From Mactra quadrangularis (Eukaryota > Mollusca > Bivalvia > Venerida > Mactridae), in contig CM046297.1 of assembly GCA_025267735.1 (NCBI GenBank), positions 28,980,011 through 29,044,010 on the forward strand: 64,000 nucleotides of DNA, in the 5' to 3' direction. The position numbers and the translations under genes were made by a program. Positions 11,305-23,400 of the stretch are shown here, one piece after another (within the stretch, counting starts at the first letter, position 1; every line of letters starts with the position of its first letter). The notes below the pieces were generated by a model. That model saw only the letters and a program-made list of their open reading frames with translations, searched no databases and was not told the origin of the DNA.

Positions 11305-12034
11305 ATGCGTTTCTACATGCAAGGTCCAATCTCCCAAATTTGTGCTTTTATAAAACAGAAGAAAATTTCAAAGATTTCTGGTTATATCAATGCTAGAGCA
11401 AAACACTTTGACACTCGCATTATAATTCACGTCACGGATGCTGTAGATAATGGACATAAACGATTACTAGTAAGTAGTACAAATACTGATGTATTACTTA
11501 TTCATAAATTACAATCTTTAGATTGAAATATAAATGGTATCTGGTACATCAAAGTATCTGTGTTGTTATCAATTGGTCACAATGAGGAGACTGAAATATT
11601 GAAAGATTCTTGTGTGCACTTTATAATTGCAATTCTAAAAAACTACATAGATTAATGTCGTGAAATACTTTTTATAATGCAAAGAAGTCCATTGATTTGC
11701 TTCCGCCTACCAAGGACGCTTAACAGTCTCATGTTTTAAGCGCCAGTTATCTAACAGAGATCTTGACACAGGCTGCAAATATTCACTTTGAACTTAAGAT
11801 CAAGTCACTATGGGATATTGGTCACATGAAAATGATACTATATCTCCTGTTTGGATTCGAAAGTCGCCGAATACTTCGGCATGCTTGCAAATAGTAACCT
11901 GTGGTGTTAGATCCAAATGCATTTCTGCTAGAGGCAAATGTTATAAGGCTGGCCAAGTCTGCATATTTGGGTGTGATTGTGAAGTACAACATTGTGCTAA
12001 TCCTGTTTCGTCTTTTGAGAAACTATATGTTTAG
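11305..12034 (+). pseudogene. Second, inverted decayed copy of the same gene, right arm
   Basis: 11305-11526 encodes ...HFDTRIIIHVTDAVDNGHKR LLVSS.TDV, parallel to the HEADT segment of the left arm. Several stops follow. 11810-12034 encodes the tail with GKCYKAGQVCIFGCDCEVQ, a better-preserved Cys-rich motif than in the left arm. The TGCDTT segment is missing here by deletion. The copy lies tail to tail with the pseudogene at 9999-11160 on the opposite strand, as expected from an inverted duplication. Confidence 0.58.
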
Positions 12035-12123
12035 GATTTGTACCATTTAGATTATGATACATTTTACAATCATTTCATAGAAATCGAAATATGTTCTTAA
12101 CTCAATGTTTGTCATGTTAGTGT

Positions 12124-12420
12124 TGATTTATTGTGTAATTTTCCGTTTAGTTGGGTCCAACGCCGCAGCAGCACATCGTAAAGGTCATATCACGGCCGTC
12201 CTAGAAAAGCTAAATATCTGGATAAAGCTCTCTACCAGTTACTAAGCATGTACTTTCATCAGTTACTGACATAATTAAGAATTAGTGGTAGGAGGGAGAA
12301 TTTCCATAGAAATCAATTCATGAACAAACTCCATGAACGTATGCTTTGTCCGGGAATAGAAATTAAAAAAAACTCGCGATCAGCAGACTAGCGTGTTACC
12401 TACTGAGCTAAATGGGAGCT
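12124..12420 (-). mobile_element. tRNA-derived SINE, family B, in right arm of nested foldback
   Basis: Reverse complement of the SINE at 9631-9926. The head reads on the minus strand from 12420, and the AACGCCGCAGCAGCAC end is near 12160. It retains the same T-tract interruption, supporting one SINE insertion followed by arm duplication. Confidence 0.75.
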
Positions 12421-13283
12421 GTATTTTTACCTATTTACGCGACAAACTTTACATAAAGGGAAGTAATCATGTAACCAAACGCATTTAAAAATCTTTTGAA
12501 CAATTTGAAAGTATTTTAAAAGTTTTCTATTATAAATTTACATGATTTTTTGCAAGAAATATTCTGTACAATGATTACATTGCTTTAATAATAAGAAAAT
12601 GCACTGTGTTGACCTTTGACCTAAATAACACATTTTATCACAAAATAGGTTTTTAAACATTCTCTATGTGGCTCAGTAAGTCATCTAGCAACGTGAATTA
12701 AATAATGAACTGCTTTTTCAAAAGTTTTCCACATTTGTCAAAATATCTCTAAAAAGAGTTTTACCATTCGCCCTTAATTTTACACCGCTGTGACATTATT
12801 TTAACCTTATCGAGTATTAAATATGTACTAAAAAGGTCATGAAGCATCAATAAGCACAATTCAAGTAGATTTAAACCATAAACACTAACTGTTGTTCTAC
12901 TAGTTGAACTATTGTAGACGATTTTTTCATTGTCACCTATTTTCGCGACAAAAGGCTTAAAAGGGAAGTAATCAATTAATCAAACACTCAAAGTTTTTCA
13001 TAAAAATAATGTGTAATCATAATACATTAGTTTTCAACAAAGAAAATCTCCACTTTACCGATTAAATTTCTTGAAACTTCAGTATAAAGAGCATAGGGTC
13101 TAATAAAAATAAATGCACCTAGTTGACCTTTGACCTAGATTACGGACTTAAACGCGACTTAGATCTTATACATCCCCCCGTACGATATCAGGGAGGCATC
13201 CAGCTACATGAATCAACCATTAGATTTGCATTAACAAAAATGTCCTACGGTGGTCAAAATTTCACTATAAGATAGGTAGACTA

Positions 13284-14402
13284 GAATGAGTCAGAAGTCT
13301 TTTATAGAGTTTCGAATAGAGAGCTGTCCATTCAAAAGTCTATTCAGAAATCTATTCGCAAAATCACATATATGCATTAAGAATGGGTCAAAGTCTACCA
13401 TAAAGTTGCGAATAGACAGATGTCCATTCAAATGTCTATTCAGAAGTCTATTCGCAAAATCATGTATATGCATTCAGAATGAGTTTGAAAAATTTATAGA
13501 AATCGAATAGAGAGCTATCCATTCAAAAGTCTATTCAGAAGTCTAATCGCAAAATCTGGTAAATGCGTTCAGAATGAGTTAGAAGTCTATAATACAGTAG
13601 CGCATACACAGCTGTCCATTCAAATGTCTATTCAGAAGTCTATTTGCAAAATCATATATATGTATTTAGAATGTGTCAGATGTTTATTCTAAAGTTGCGA
13701 TAAGAGAGATGTCCATTCTAATGTCTATTTAGAAGTCTATTCCAAAAAAGTCAGTAATGCAATCAAACAGATTTTAAAGTCTTTTCGTGGAATACGTAAA
13801 AAGACAAATGTCTATTCGAAGTCTATTCAGAAGTCTATTCGCAAAATCATATATATGCATTAAAATGTGTCTAAAGTGTACTATAAATTTGCTAATAGAC
13901 AGATGTCCACTCAAATGCCTATACAGAAGTCTATTCGCAAAATCATGTGTATAAATTCAGAGTAAGTCAGAATGAGTCAGAAGTCTATTATACAGTTGCG
14001 AATGCACAGCTGTCCATTCAAAAGTCTATTCAGAAGTCTATTCGCAAAATCATATATATACATTAAGAATGTCTGAAGTTAATTATTAAGTAGCGAATAG
14101 ACAGATGTCCGTTCAAATGTCCATTCAGAAGTCTATTCGAAAATTACGTATATGCATTCAGAATGAGTTAGAAGTCTTTACAAAGTAGCAAAAAGGCAGC
14201 TGTCCATTCAAAAGTCTATTCAGAAGTCTATTCGCCAAATCATATATATGCAGTTAAAATGTGCCATAAGTCTATTTAAAGATTAGCGAATAGACAATTA
14301 TTCTTGCAAATGTCTTTTCAGAAGTATATTCGCAAAATCATACATTTGCATTTAAAATGTGTCAAAAGTCTATTCAAGGAGTAGCGAATAGACAGCTGTC
14401 TA
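13284..14402 (+). repeat. Left-arm tandem array, second segment
   Basis: The 97-bp units resume in the same orientation directly after the nested foldback, about 11 units. Their sequence is more diverged from each other than in the 871-bp higher-order block. Confidence 0.88.
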
Positions 14403-14794
14403 TGTCGTGAATTCACGATGAACTTACCTCCGGTAGAGCTTTGTGTTATTCCTATGGCGGAGCTCATATAACTAAATAAACATATATATTAATTTTGCTC
14501 CGACGGAGTCCTTTAATTTGCTCCGGCGGAGTCCTATTAACTTGGCTCCGACGGAGCCTACTATAATCCGTGCTCCGGCGGAGCTCAAAGTACTATATAA
14601 ACTCCGGTTTTTTGTAGCCAGGGGTTCAGATTTATTAAGTTTTTTTGTGTTGTTAACATGTACGTTGTACTATGCATTATATTTACAAAGTATGGAATTA
14701 AAATTAAGCAAATTGGAAAGTTTGTTTGTGTTGAATAAAATCTCCGATGTGGTGGATTTGTTTGGATTTTTACAATTTAAAGAAGTTCGCCACA
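14403..14794 (+). repeat. 5' LTR of the BEL/Pao element
   Basis: Starts TGTCGTGAATTCACGATG and ends TTCGCCACA. It contains several palindromic motifs of the form GCTCCGRCGGAG between about 14495 and 14590, and a TATATAAAC box near 14595. That would place transcription initiation shortly downstream. Confidence 0.92.
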
Positions 14795-14799
14795 TTGTT

Positions 14800-14817
14800 T
14801 GGCGCCGGAACCCGGGA
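14800..14817 (+). other. Primer-binding site of the BEL/Pao element
   Basis: TGGCGCCGGAACCCGGGA begins five bases after the 5' LTR. The initial TGG is complementary to a tRNA CCA end. The donor tRNA was not identified. Confidence 0.75.
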
Positions 14818-14917
14818 CTAGCACCCTGGACCTTTTAATAAAGTGATAATGTTTTCGAAGACTTAATGATTGTGTCTAAGTCAAGATGGAAATAAATAAT
14901 GTTGTGTGAAATAAATA

Positions 14918-15262
14918 AAGAAGAAGTATATAAAGAAGTAAATAAAGTGGAATAAAGAAGTAAATAAAGTGGAATAAAGCAGTAAATAAAGTGGAATAAA
15001 GAAGTAAATAAAGTGGAATAAGGCAGTAAATAAAGTGGAATAAAGAAGTAAATAAAGAGGAATAAAGAAGTAAATAAAGTGGAATAAAGAAGTAAATAAA
15101 ATGGAATAAAGAAGTAAATAAAGTGGAATAAAGAAGTAAATAAAGTGGAATAAAGAAGTAAATAAAGTGGAATAAAGCAGTAAATAAAGTGGAATAAAGC
15201 AGTAAATAAAGTGGAATAAAGAAGTAAATAAAGTGGAATAAAGCAGTAAATAAAGTGGAATG
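14918..15262 (+). repeat. 22-bp minisatellite in the BEL/Pao leader
   Basis: About 15 units of 22 bp, consensus GAAGTAAATAAAGTGGAATA plus AA, with GCAG, AAGG and GAGG variants. It lies between the primer-binding site and gag. It creates a long spurious open frame on the minus strand at 14835-15290. Confidence 0.92.
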
Positions 15263-15365
15263 TATTAAAGTAGGATAAAAGGGCGTGCATAAAGTTGAAC
15301 GAATGAAGGATCGTTGAAGTGGAATAAATAAATAACGTACCTTAAAGTGAAATTACAGCATCAAA

Positions 15366-17955
15366 ATGGCGAATCTAGCTTATATTAAAGGTGTCAGAAC
15401 GAGGTATAGAAATATTCTTGAAAAGGAAATATCGAGTGGACGTGAATTACTTTCAGTAGATTTAGAAGAATTTATTACAGAAAATGAAATTATCAAAATG
15501 AGTAATTGTTTGGACAAACTCAAGTTATACAGTGATAAACTTGAGTCCCAGTCTGATAAGTTGGCTTCCGCTGTTCCAGACGAAGAAACCCAATTTATTG
15601 AAAGTGTTGCCTATGATGATAGTGAAATGTGTGCAAGCGCGATGGAATGTTTTCTTCAGTTGAAACAATTGAAAGACAAGTTAGAATATTCAAAACATAC
15701 CAAATTAAGTGAGCATACGATGTTTCGTCAAGATATGTTAGCAATGCAAGAAGAAATGCGTAATTTCGCCTCAATACATATGAAACAACAAAGTGAGTTT
15801 TTTGATCGCCAAGAAAAAAGAGATAAATTATCTGTGTCTAATACTTCAGTTAAGTTACCAAAACTAGAATTATGTTCCTTTGGGAGAGATAAAATGAAAT
15901 GGATAGAGTTTTGGGATGCATTTGAAACTACAGTACATCGCAACAAATCTCTATCTAATATTGAGAGATTCAATTATTTGAAGAGCAAATTGTTTGGATC
16001 CGCAATGAGTGCTATATCTGGTTTATCACTTTCTAATGACAATTATGAATTAGCTATTGAAATTCTCCAAAATCGTTTTTGGAAATACGCAACAAGACAT
16101 TGATCTTCATTATCATAAGTTAATAAATCTGCAAGCTCCATCTAATAGCACGAATAGTTTAAGGATATTCATGGATTTGGTTGAACGACACTTGAGAAGT
16201 CTGGAAGTGCTAAAACAAGATACCAACCAGGATGTTTTTATAACAATCATACGATCAAAATTACCTGAATACGTTTTGTTGCAACTCGAAATGTTGAATG
16301 GAACCAACAAGTGAACTATACATTCACTTCGTGAAAGACTTAATAATTATGTTCAGGCCAAGAAAAAGGCTGATAAGGGAACGAACCAAGAACTGAATGA
16401 TGACCAAAATTATTCTGACAACCACAAAAGTGACTCAACAAACAAGAATGTCGAGCTAAACAATAAATCCCTTCAATCTACTGAGTCCCTTGTAGTGAAC
16501 GCTTCGTCTAATTCAAGAAGAAAGGATTACTCTAAGCTCTGTAGATTCTGTGAAAAAACACACTGGAGTGACGAATGCCCTGTGTATTGCTCTATCAAAG
16601 AACGTAAACAGAAACTTAGAAACAGTTGTTTCAATTGTTTAAAACCTGGACATTATTCACATCAGTGTAAAAGAGATAAACTGTGTGTTTATTGTGGTGA
16701 AAGAAATAAACATCATCGCAGTTTATGTCCGAAGAAATTCAGTGATTCTTCAACTAGTGTTCATTTCATGGAAGAAAATGCTAAAGCCGAGATTGAAGAT
16801 GAAAGTGCACTTATTTCATCAGGTGAAATGGTGCTTATGCAAACAGCTAAAACCATAGTCAAAAATCCTTACAATACTTCAAACCAGGAAGTACGATTGC
16901 TTCTGGACTCGGGATCACAAAGATCGTATGTGTCAGAAATATTAGCTAATAAATTGGGACTTAAATATGAAAAAGAAGAACAATTGAATGTTATGACCTT
17001 TGGAAGTGATAAGTCAACGATGGTGAAAACCAAAGTGTCATCGATACAGCTTAAACTTAAAAATGGTGAATTCATGAACATCACTGTTAACATTGTACCT
17101 GTAATAAGTGGTGTCATAAAAAGAAAGCCTTTGACAAAGTTGACCTCAGATATGAAGCAAATACTCAACTCAGTTGACCTAGCGGACTCTTTAGTTACCG
17201 AAAATGAATCAAGTCCTGTAGACCTCTTGCTTGGCAATGACTACTATTTGGATGTAATTTTATGCAAAAGGATCGAACTAAAGAGTGGTCTTTTCATTCT
17301 TAGTTCAAAACTGGGTTGGATCATCACTGGTAGAACCAATATAAAGGCTGACGATGATAATGACATAAATATGTTAATATTTACTTATGTGAATGATAAC
17401 ATTGAAAACAACGTATGTGCAAAGAATTACAAATCGTTACAGACAAGACCAAATTGGGAAGATCTGGAAGTATTTGAAGATATTGAGTCAATAGGAGATT
17501 CTAACAAAACAAATAATGGAAAGGCTAGGGATATATTACAAGATTTGTTAAAAGTTTGTGATGATAGATATAAAGTGAAATAGCCTTGGAAAGAAACTGT
17601 GAACCAACCTCTGGGTCGTTTAAATTCTGTTGTGTCAGGAATGCATAATAAACAGGATATTTGGAAGACATATAATGACATTATTGAAGACCAATACAAT
17701 GAGGGAATTAAAGAAAAAGTGCTTTTGATAAACACGGACAATCTGACACTTACAATTTTTACAACCAAATTACGAATCGTTTACGACGCTTCGATAAAAA
17801 CGAAACCTGAAAATAACATTTTCAATGACTTTATAAAAAGGTCTTATAATGATACATTACTTATGTGGTGTTCTTTAAGAGTTAGAATGCAAAAGAAGAC
17901 TATTGTCGCTGATATTGAAAATACATTGTTTTCATATTGGACTGCAATCAAGTGA
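15366..17955 (+). pseudogene. BEL/Pao gag-protease-partial RT, broken
   Basis: The ATG at 15366 opens 245 codons with the Pao gag region (DUF1759-like, around KLPKLELCSFGRDKMKWIEF). A frameshift at about 16060-16100 moves the frame to that of 16057-17955, which has in-frame stops at 16312 and 17581. That frame encodes three CCHC-type knuckles (CRFC at ~16540, CFNCLKPGHYSHQC at ~16627, CVYC at ~16681). It continues with an aspartic protease with LLLDSGSQRSYV (Asp at 16906) and an RT entry segment with TTKLRIVYDAS. The frame ends at 17955 before the RT catalytic aspartates, so the element is not autonomous. Confidence 0.88.
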
Positions 17956-18202
17956 ACGCGGGAGCAAAAGATTCTTTTGACCTAACGATTTCAATAATTC
18001 TTGTAGTGATACAAATAATTTAGTTGATGGTAGATTCTGTAGATTTTCATTTCGAATTATCTGGGATTCCTCATATTTTAGTTTGTGTCTCTATTGAGTC
18101 ATTTAGACCCCTTGGTTAAGATTGAAAACTGTAGTTACAGGCTTATAAAGTTATGGACAATAAATTAATAAATGTTAATTTATTTTTCATCCCGGTGGGG
18201 AG
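17956..18202 (+). other. BEL/Pao 3' non-coding region with polypurine tract
   Basis: No coding sequence. It ends in GGTGGGGAG directly before the 3' LTR, a likely polypurine tract for plus-strand priming. Confidence 0.65.
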
Positions 18203-18595
18203 TGTCGTGAATTCACGATGAACTTACCTCCGGTAGAGCTTTGTGTTATTCCTATGGCGGAGCTCATATAACTAAATAAACATATATATTAATTTTGCTC
18301 CGACGGAGTCCTTTAATTTGCTCCGGCGGAGTCCTATTTACTTGGCTCCGACGGAGCCTACTATAATCCGTGCTCCGGCGGAGCTCAAAGTACTATATAA
18401 ACTCCGGTTTTTTGTAGCCAGGGGTTCAGATTTATTAAGTTTTTTTTGTGTTGTTAACATGTACGTTGTACTATGCATTATATTTACAAAGTATGGAATT
18501 AAAATTAAGCAAATTGGAAAGTTTGTTTGTCTTGAATAAAATCTCCGATGTGGTGGATTTGTTTGGATTTTTACAATTTAAAGAAGTTCGCCACA
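18203..18595 (+). repeat. 3' LTR of the BEL/Pao element
   Basis: Near-identical to the 5' LTR. By eye there is one T-run length difference, one A/T change and one G/C change. After it the 97-bp unit resumes with GTCTATTCAAATG. Confidence 0.92.
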
Positions 18596-19345
18596 GTCTA
18601 TTCAAATGTCTATTCAGAAGTCTATTCGCAAAATCATGTTTATGCATTCAGAATGTGTCAGAAGTGTTTTTCAATGTCGCAAATAGATTGTTGTCCATTT
18701 AAATGTCTATTCAGAAGTCTATTCGCAAAATCTTTTGTACACATATAGAATGTATCACAAGTCTATTATAGAGTTGTGAATAGACAGATGTCCATTCAAA
18801 TGTTTAATCAGATTTTTATTCGCAAAATCATGTATATGCATTCACAATGAGTCAGAAGTGTATTATAGACTTTCGAATAGACAGCTGTCCATTCAAAATC
18901 TTTTCAGAAGTTTATTCGCAAAACCTGGTAAATGCGATCTGAATGAGTCAGAAGTCTATTATACAGTCGAGAATACACAGATGTCCATTCAAATGTCTAC
19001 TCAGAAGTCTATTGGCAAAATCATTTATATGCATTCAGAATGAGTCAGAAGTCTTTTATAGAGTTTTGAATAGACAGATGTCCATTCAAATGTCTATTCA
19101 GAAGTCTATTCCAAAAGAGTCAGTAATGCAATCAAACATATTGAAAGTCTTTTCGTGGAATATGAAAAGAGGCAAATGTCCATTCAAAAGTCTATTCAGA
19201 AGTCTATTTGCAAATTATATATATGCATTAAAAATGTGTCCTAAGTCTATTATAAAGTTGCGAATAGACACCTGCCCATTTAAATGTCTTTTCAGAAGTC
19301 TATTTGGAATTTATGTTAATCGATTCAGAATGTGTCAGGTGTTAT
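18596..19345 (+). repeat. Left-arm tandem array, innermost segment
   Basis: About seven to eight 97-bp units in plus orientation, ending at GTGTCAGGTGTTATTGTG. This is the inner boundary of the left arm. Confidence 0.87.
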
Positions 19346-20405
19346 TGTGATAGGCCTGCCATGTTTATTGAAATTTGCGTGCTTTGCCTGAATTAAGTAA
19401 GTTTCTTAACTCTCGTAAACATAAATGAATCTCCCGAATATTTCGGCAATTGTAGGTGAAGGTCGATTTGCCTTTCCATATCGTCGTAATTTTGCCGATT
19501 CTGTAAACCAAATCGAGCCGGTAAATCTGGTTCAAACAAGGTCACTGGTACCGTAGATTACACAAGTGCAAATGCAAATTCGGTAACCAGTGCTGGTTTT
19601 ATTCGAGGAAGCGCCATTGCTTGAGACATGCTAATATTTCGAAGTGTATAGGTAGAAACATTTGAATTTCATATTAAATCGTAAACAAAGTGTTAGTATC
19701 CACAAGAAAAATAAGCGCCTAAGTAACTACTTTAAATTTACATTTAAGTGATTGAGCCTGTAAAAATGTTATTTTTGTTTTATAAGAAACACAATTTTAC
19801 GCCATGTTGTTAAGTTCTTTTGACGGTGCAACAGCGTGACGTAAATCGTGGTGTTTTCTCACAGGTCCGTGCTTGTTGTATATATATATATATATATAAT
19901 GTCATTCGGAACTACCTCGGCGATTTTCCACGCAAATACACTTCGGATATCACGAGGAGCTAAAGTAGTTCCAACATAGAATCTAGCCTCGTTCCCGACG
20001 TTTACTCAATAGAACACAGGCGCACACCATAAATGACGGACGAATATGGGCAGTTTAAAGCTCTTCAATGCCTGTAACTGATATCCACTCACATCGCACA
20101 CAGATCTGCCATGTTGATTGTTTACATCGGCACTACTTAACCTGTGAGGTTAATCGCCTGATCTCATTACTTTGTTGATTTCTACCACGATTGATATCCG
20201 AGGTGTATCTTCGTAGATGATCGCCGAGGTCGTTCCGAAATGTAACCGAAATGAAAAGGGTAGACAAAAATCAATTAGAAGTATTAATCTCATGCAAATA
20301 GTTGTTTTTAAAAGTCCGTAAGACCTGATTACAAAAAAGAAGTAATTCAGCTGCCGAGAGAAGACTTACTACCAGGAGAAAAATAGAAATCTTGCTTTGA
20401 ATAGA
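19346..20405. other. Core (loop) of the giant element
   Basis: The only part between the arms that is not 97-bp repeat. It has locally higher GC content than the rest. I find no open frame long enough for a transposase on either strand. It contains a TA microsatellite at about 19879-19898 and a 335-bp MITE-like element. The rest is unrecognised. Confidence 0.6.
19905..20239. mobile_element. 335-bp MITE-like inverted-repeat element in the core
   Basis: The left end TTCGGAACTACCTCGGCGAT pairs with the right end ATCGCCGAGGTCGTTCCGAA as an inverted repeat. A second matched block contains TTCGGATATCA and TGATATCCGA. Total inverted ends are about 46 bp with several mismatches. The interior is non-coding. 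Flanking ATGTCA and ATGTAA are only an imperfect candidate TSD. Confidence 0.65.
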
Positions 20406-23400
20406 AAAAAGTAGACCTTCTTGAAAGAGCATGTCTATTCACAAACCCAGCAAATTATTCTGACACATTAAAATGCATATGAATGATTTTGCAAAGGACT
20501 TCTAACAAATAATTTGAATATGTCTATTTATCACTTTTCAAAAAGAAACTTCTGCTACATTCTGAATGCGAACTACTGTTTGCAAATAGGACAGCAGTCT
20601 ATTCCTAAACCTATAATTGACTAGTGACACATTCTTTATGCATATAAAGATTTTGCAAATGGACTTCGGAATAGACATTTGAACGGACGACAATCTATTC
20701 ACAACTTTTTTTATAAACTTCAGACTCATTCTGGCATATTCTAACTGCATATATATGATTTTGCTAATAAACTTTTCGAATAGACATTTGAATGGACATC
20801 TGTCTATTCGCAACTTTATAATAGACTTTAGTCACATTCTTAGTGCATATATATGATTTTGCAAATAGACTTCTGAATAGAATTTCGAATGGACAGCTCT
20901 CTATTGGCAACTTTATAATAGACTTTAGTCACATTCTTAATGCATGTATATGATTTTGCGAATAGACTTCTTAATAGACTTTTGAATGGACAGCTCTCTA
21001 TTTGAAACTCTATCAAAGACTTCTGAATCATTCTGAACGCATTTACTAGGTTTTGCGAACAGACTTCTGAATAGACTTTTGAATGGACATCTGTCTATTC
21101 GAAACTCTATAATAGACTTCAGACACATTATAAATGCATATATATGATTTTTCGAAAAGACTTCTGAATAGACATTTGAAAGGACATCTATCTATTTGAA
21201 ACTATATAAAAGGCTTCTGACTCATGTTGAATGCATATATATGATTTAGCGAATCGACTTCTGAATAGACATTTGAATGGACAGCTCTCTATTCGCAACT
21301 TTATAATAGACTTCTGACTCATTTTGAATGCATATACATGATTTTGCGAATAGACTTCTGAATAGATATTTGAATGGACATCTGTCTATTCGCAACTTTA
21401 TAATAGATTTAGTCACATCCTTAATGCATATATATAATTTTGCGAATAGACTTCTGAATAGACATTAGAATGGACAGCTCTCTATTCGCAACTTAATAAT
21501 AGACTTCAGTCACATTCTTAATGCATGTATATGATTTTGCAAATAGACTTCTGAATAGACATTTGAATGGACAGCTCTCTTTTCGCAACTTAATAATAGA
21601 CTTCAGTCACATTCTTAATGCATGTATATGATTTTGCGAATAGTTTTCTGAATAGACTTTCGAATGGACAGCTCTCTATTCGAAACACTATTAAAGAACT
21701 CTGACTCATTCTGAACGCATTTACCAGGTTTTGCGAATAGACTTCTGAATAGACTTTTGAATGGACAGCTTTCTATTCGCAACTTTATAATAGACTTCAG
21801 TCACATTCTGAATGCATAAATATGATTTTGCGAATAGACTTCTGAATAGACATTTGAATGGACATCTGTCTATTTGCAACTTTATAATAGACTTCTGACT
21901 CATTTTGAATGCATATATATGATTTTGCGAATAGTCTTCTGAATAGACTTTTGAATGGACAGCTCTCTATTCGAAACTCTATAATAGGCTTAAGACTCAT
22001 TCTGAAGGTATATACATGCTTTTGCGAATAGTCTACTGAATAGACATTTGAATAGACATCTGTCTATTCGCAACTTTATCATAGACTTCTATCACATTCT
22101 TAATGCATATATATGATTTTGCCAATAGACTTCTGAATAGACATTTGAATGGACAGCTCTCTATTCGCAATTTTATAATAGACTTCAGTCACATGCTTAA
22201 TGCATATATATAATTTTGCGAATAGACTTCTGAATAGACTTTTGAATGGACAGCTCTCTATTCGTAACTCTATAAAAGACTTCTGACTCATTCTGAACGC
22301 ATTTACCAGGTTTTACGAATAGACTTCTGAATAGACATTTGAATGGGCAGCTTTCTATTCGAAACTCTATAATAGACTTCTGACTCAATCTGAATGCATA
22401 TACATAATTTTGCGAATAGACTTCTGAATGGACATTTAAATGGACATCTTTTTATTTGCAACTTCATGATAGACTTCAGACACATTCTCAATGCATATAT
22501 ATTATTTTTCGAATAGACTTCTGAATAGACATTTGAATGGACAGCTCTCTATTCGAAACTCTATAAAAGACTTCTGACTAATTCTGAATGCATATACATG
22601 ATTTTGCGAATAGACTTCTGAATAGACTTCTGAATAGACATTTGAATGGACATTTGTCTATTCGCAACTTTATAATACACTTCAGACACATTCTTAATAA
22701 TTTTGCGAATAGACTTCTAAATAGACTTTTGAATGGACAGCTCTCTATTCGAAACTCTATAAACGATATCAGACTCATTCTGCAGCTATATACATGATTT
22801 TGCGAATAGACTTCTGAATAGACATTTGAATGGACATCTGTCTATTTGCAACTTTACAATAGACTACAGACACATTCTTAATGCATATATATGATTTTGC
22901 GAATAAACTTCTGAATAGACTTTTGAATGGACATCTCTCTATTCGAAACTCTATAATAGACTTCTGCCTCATTCTGAACGCATTTTCGATTTTTTCGAAT
23001 AGACTTTTGAATAGACTTTGAATGGACATCTTTCTATTCGCTACTTTAAAATAGACGTCAGACACATTCTAAATGCGTATTTGCATATGATGTTGCGAAT
23101 AGACTTCTGAATAGACATTTGAATGGACAGCTGTGTATTTGCTACAGTTTGTTAGTTCTGACTCATTCTGAACGCATTCACCAAATTTTGCGAATAGATT
23201 TCTGAATAGACTTTTGAATGGACAGCTCTCTATTCGAACTCTATAATAGACTTCTGACCCATTCTGGACGCATTCACCAGATTTTGCGAATAGACTTCTG
23301 AATAGACATTTAAATGGACATCTGTCTATTTGCAACTTTAAAATAGACTACAGACAAATTCTTTATGCATATATATGATTTTGCGAATAGACTTCTGAAT

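Larger units (their letters stand above)
8758..13283. mobile_element. Nested 4.5-kb foldback element with gene-bearing arms
   Basis: The ends are inverted: TAGTCTACCTA at the left and TAGGTAGACTA at the right. The arms (about 8758-10720 and 11390-13283) are mutual reverse complements with a few percent divergence, small indels and a shared SINE. It interrupts a 97-bp unit at CATTCAGAA|TGAGTCAG. The junctions fit a 3-bp (GAA) or 5-bp (AGAAT) duplication; the bases do not distinguish these. Each arm carries a decayed copy of the same coding sequence. I do not know the superfamily. Confidence 0.82.
14403..18595 (+). mobile_element. BEL/Pao LTR retrotransposon, truncated and defective
   Basis: Two LTRs (14403-14794 and 18203-18595) with about three differences over 393 bp flank a primer-binding site, a gag-protease region and only the start of reverse transcriptase. 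A 5-bp duplication GTCTA borders it (14398-14402 and 18596-18600), inside a 97-bp unit. Most of RT and all of RNase H and integrase are absent, so it must have moved with enzymes supplied in trans or lost them recently. Confidence 0.92.

Noticed and set aside
14835..15290. 151-codon minus-strand frame rich in Leu, Tyr and Phe
   Set aside because: It is the complement of the 22-bp minisatellite in the BEL/Pao leader.
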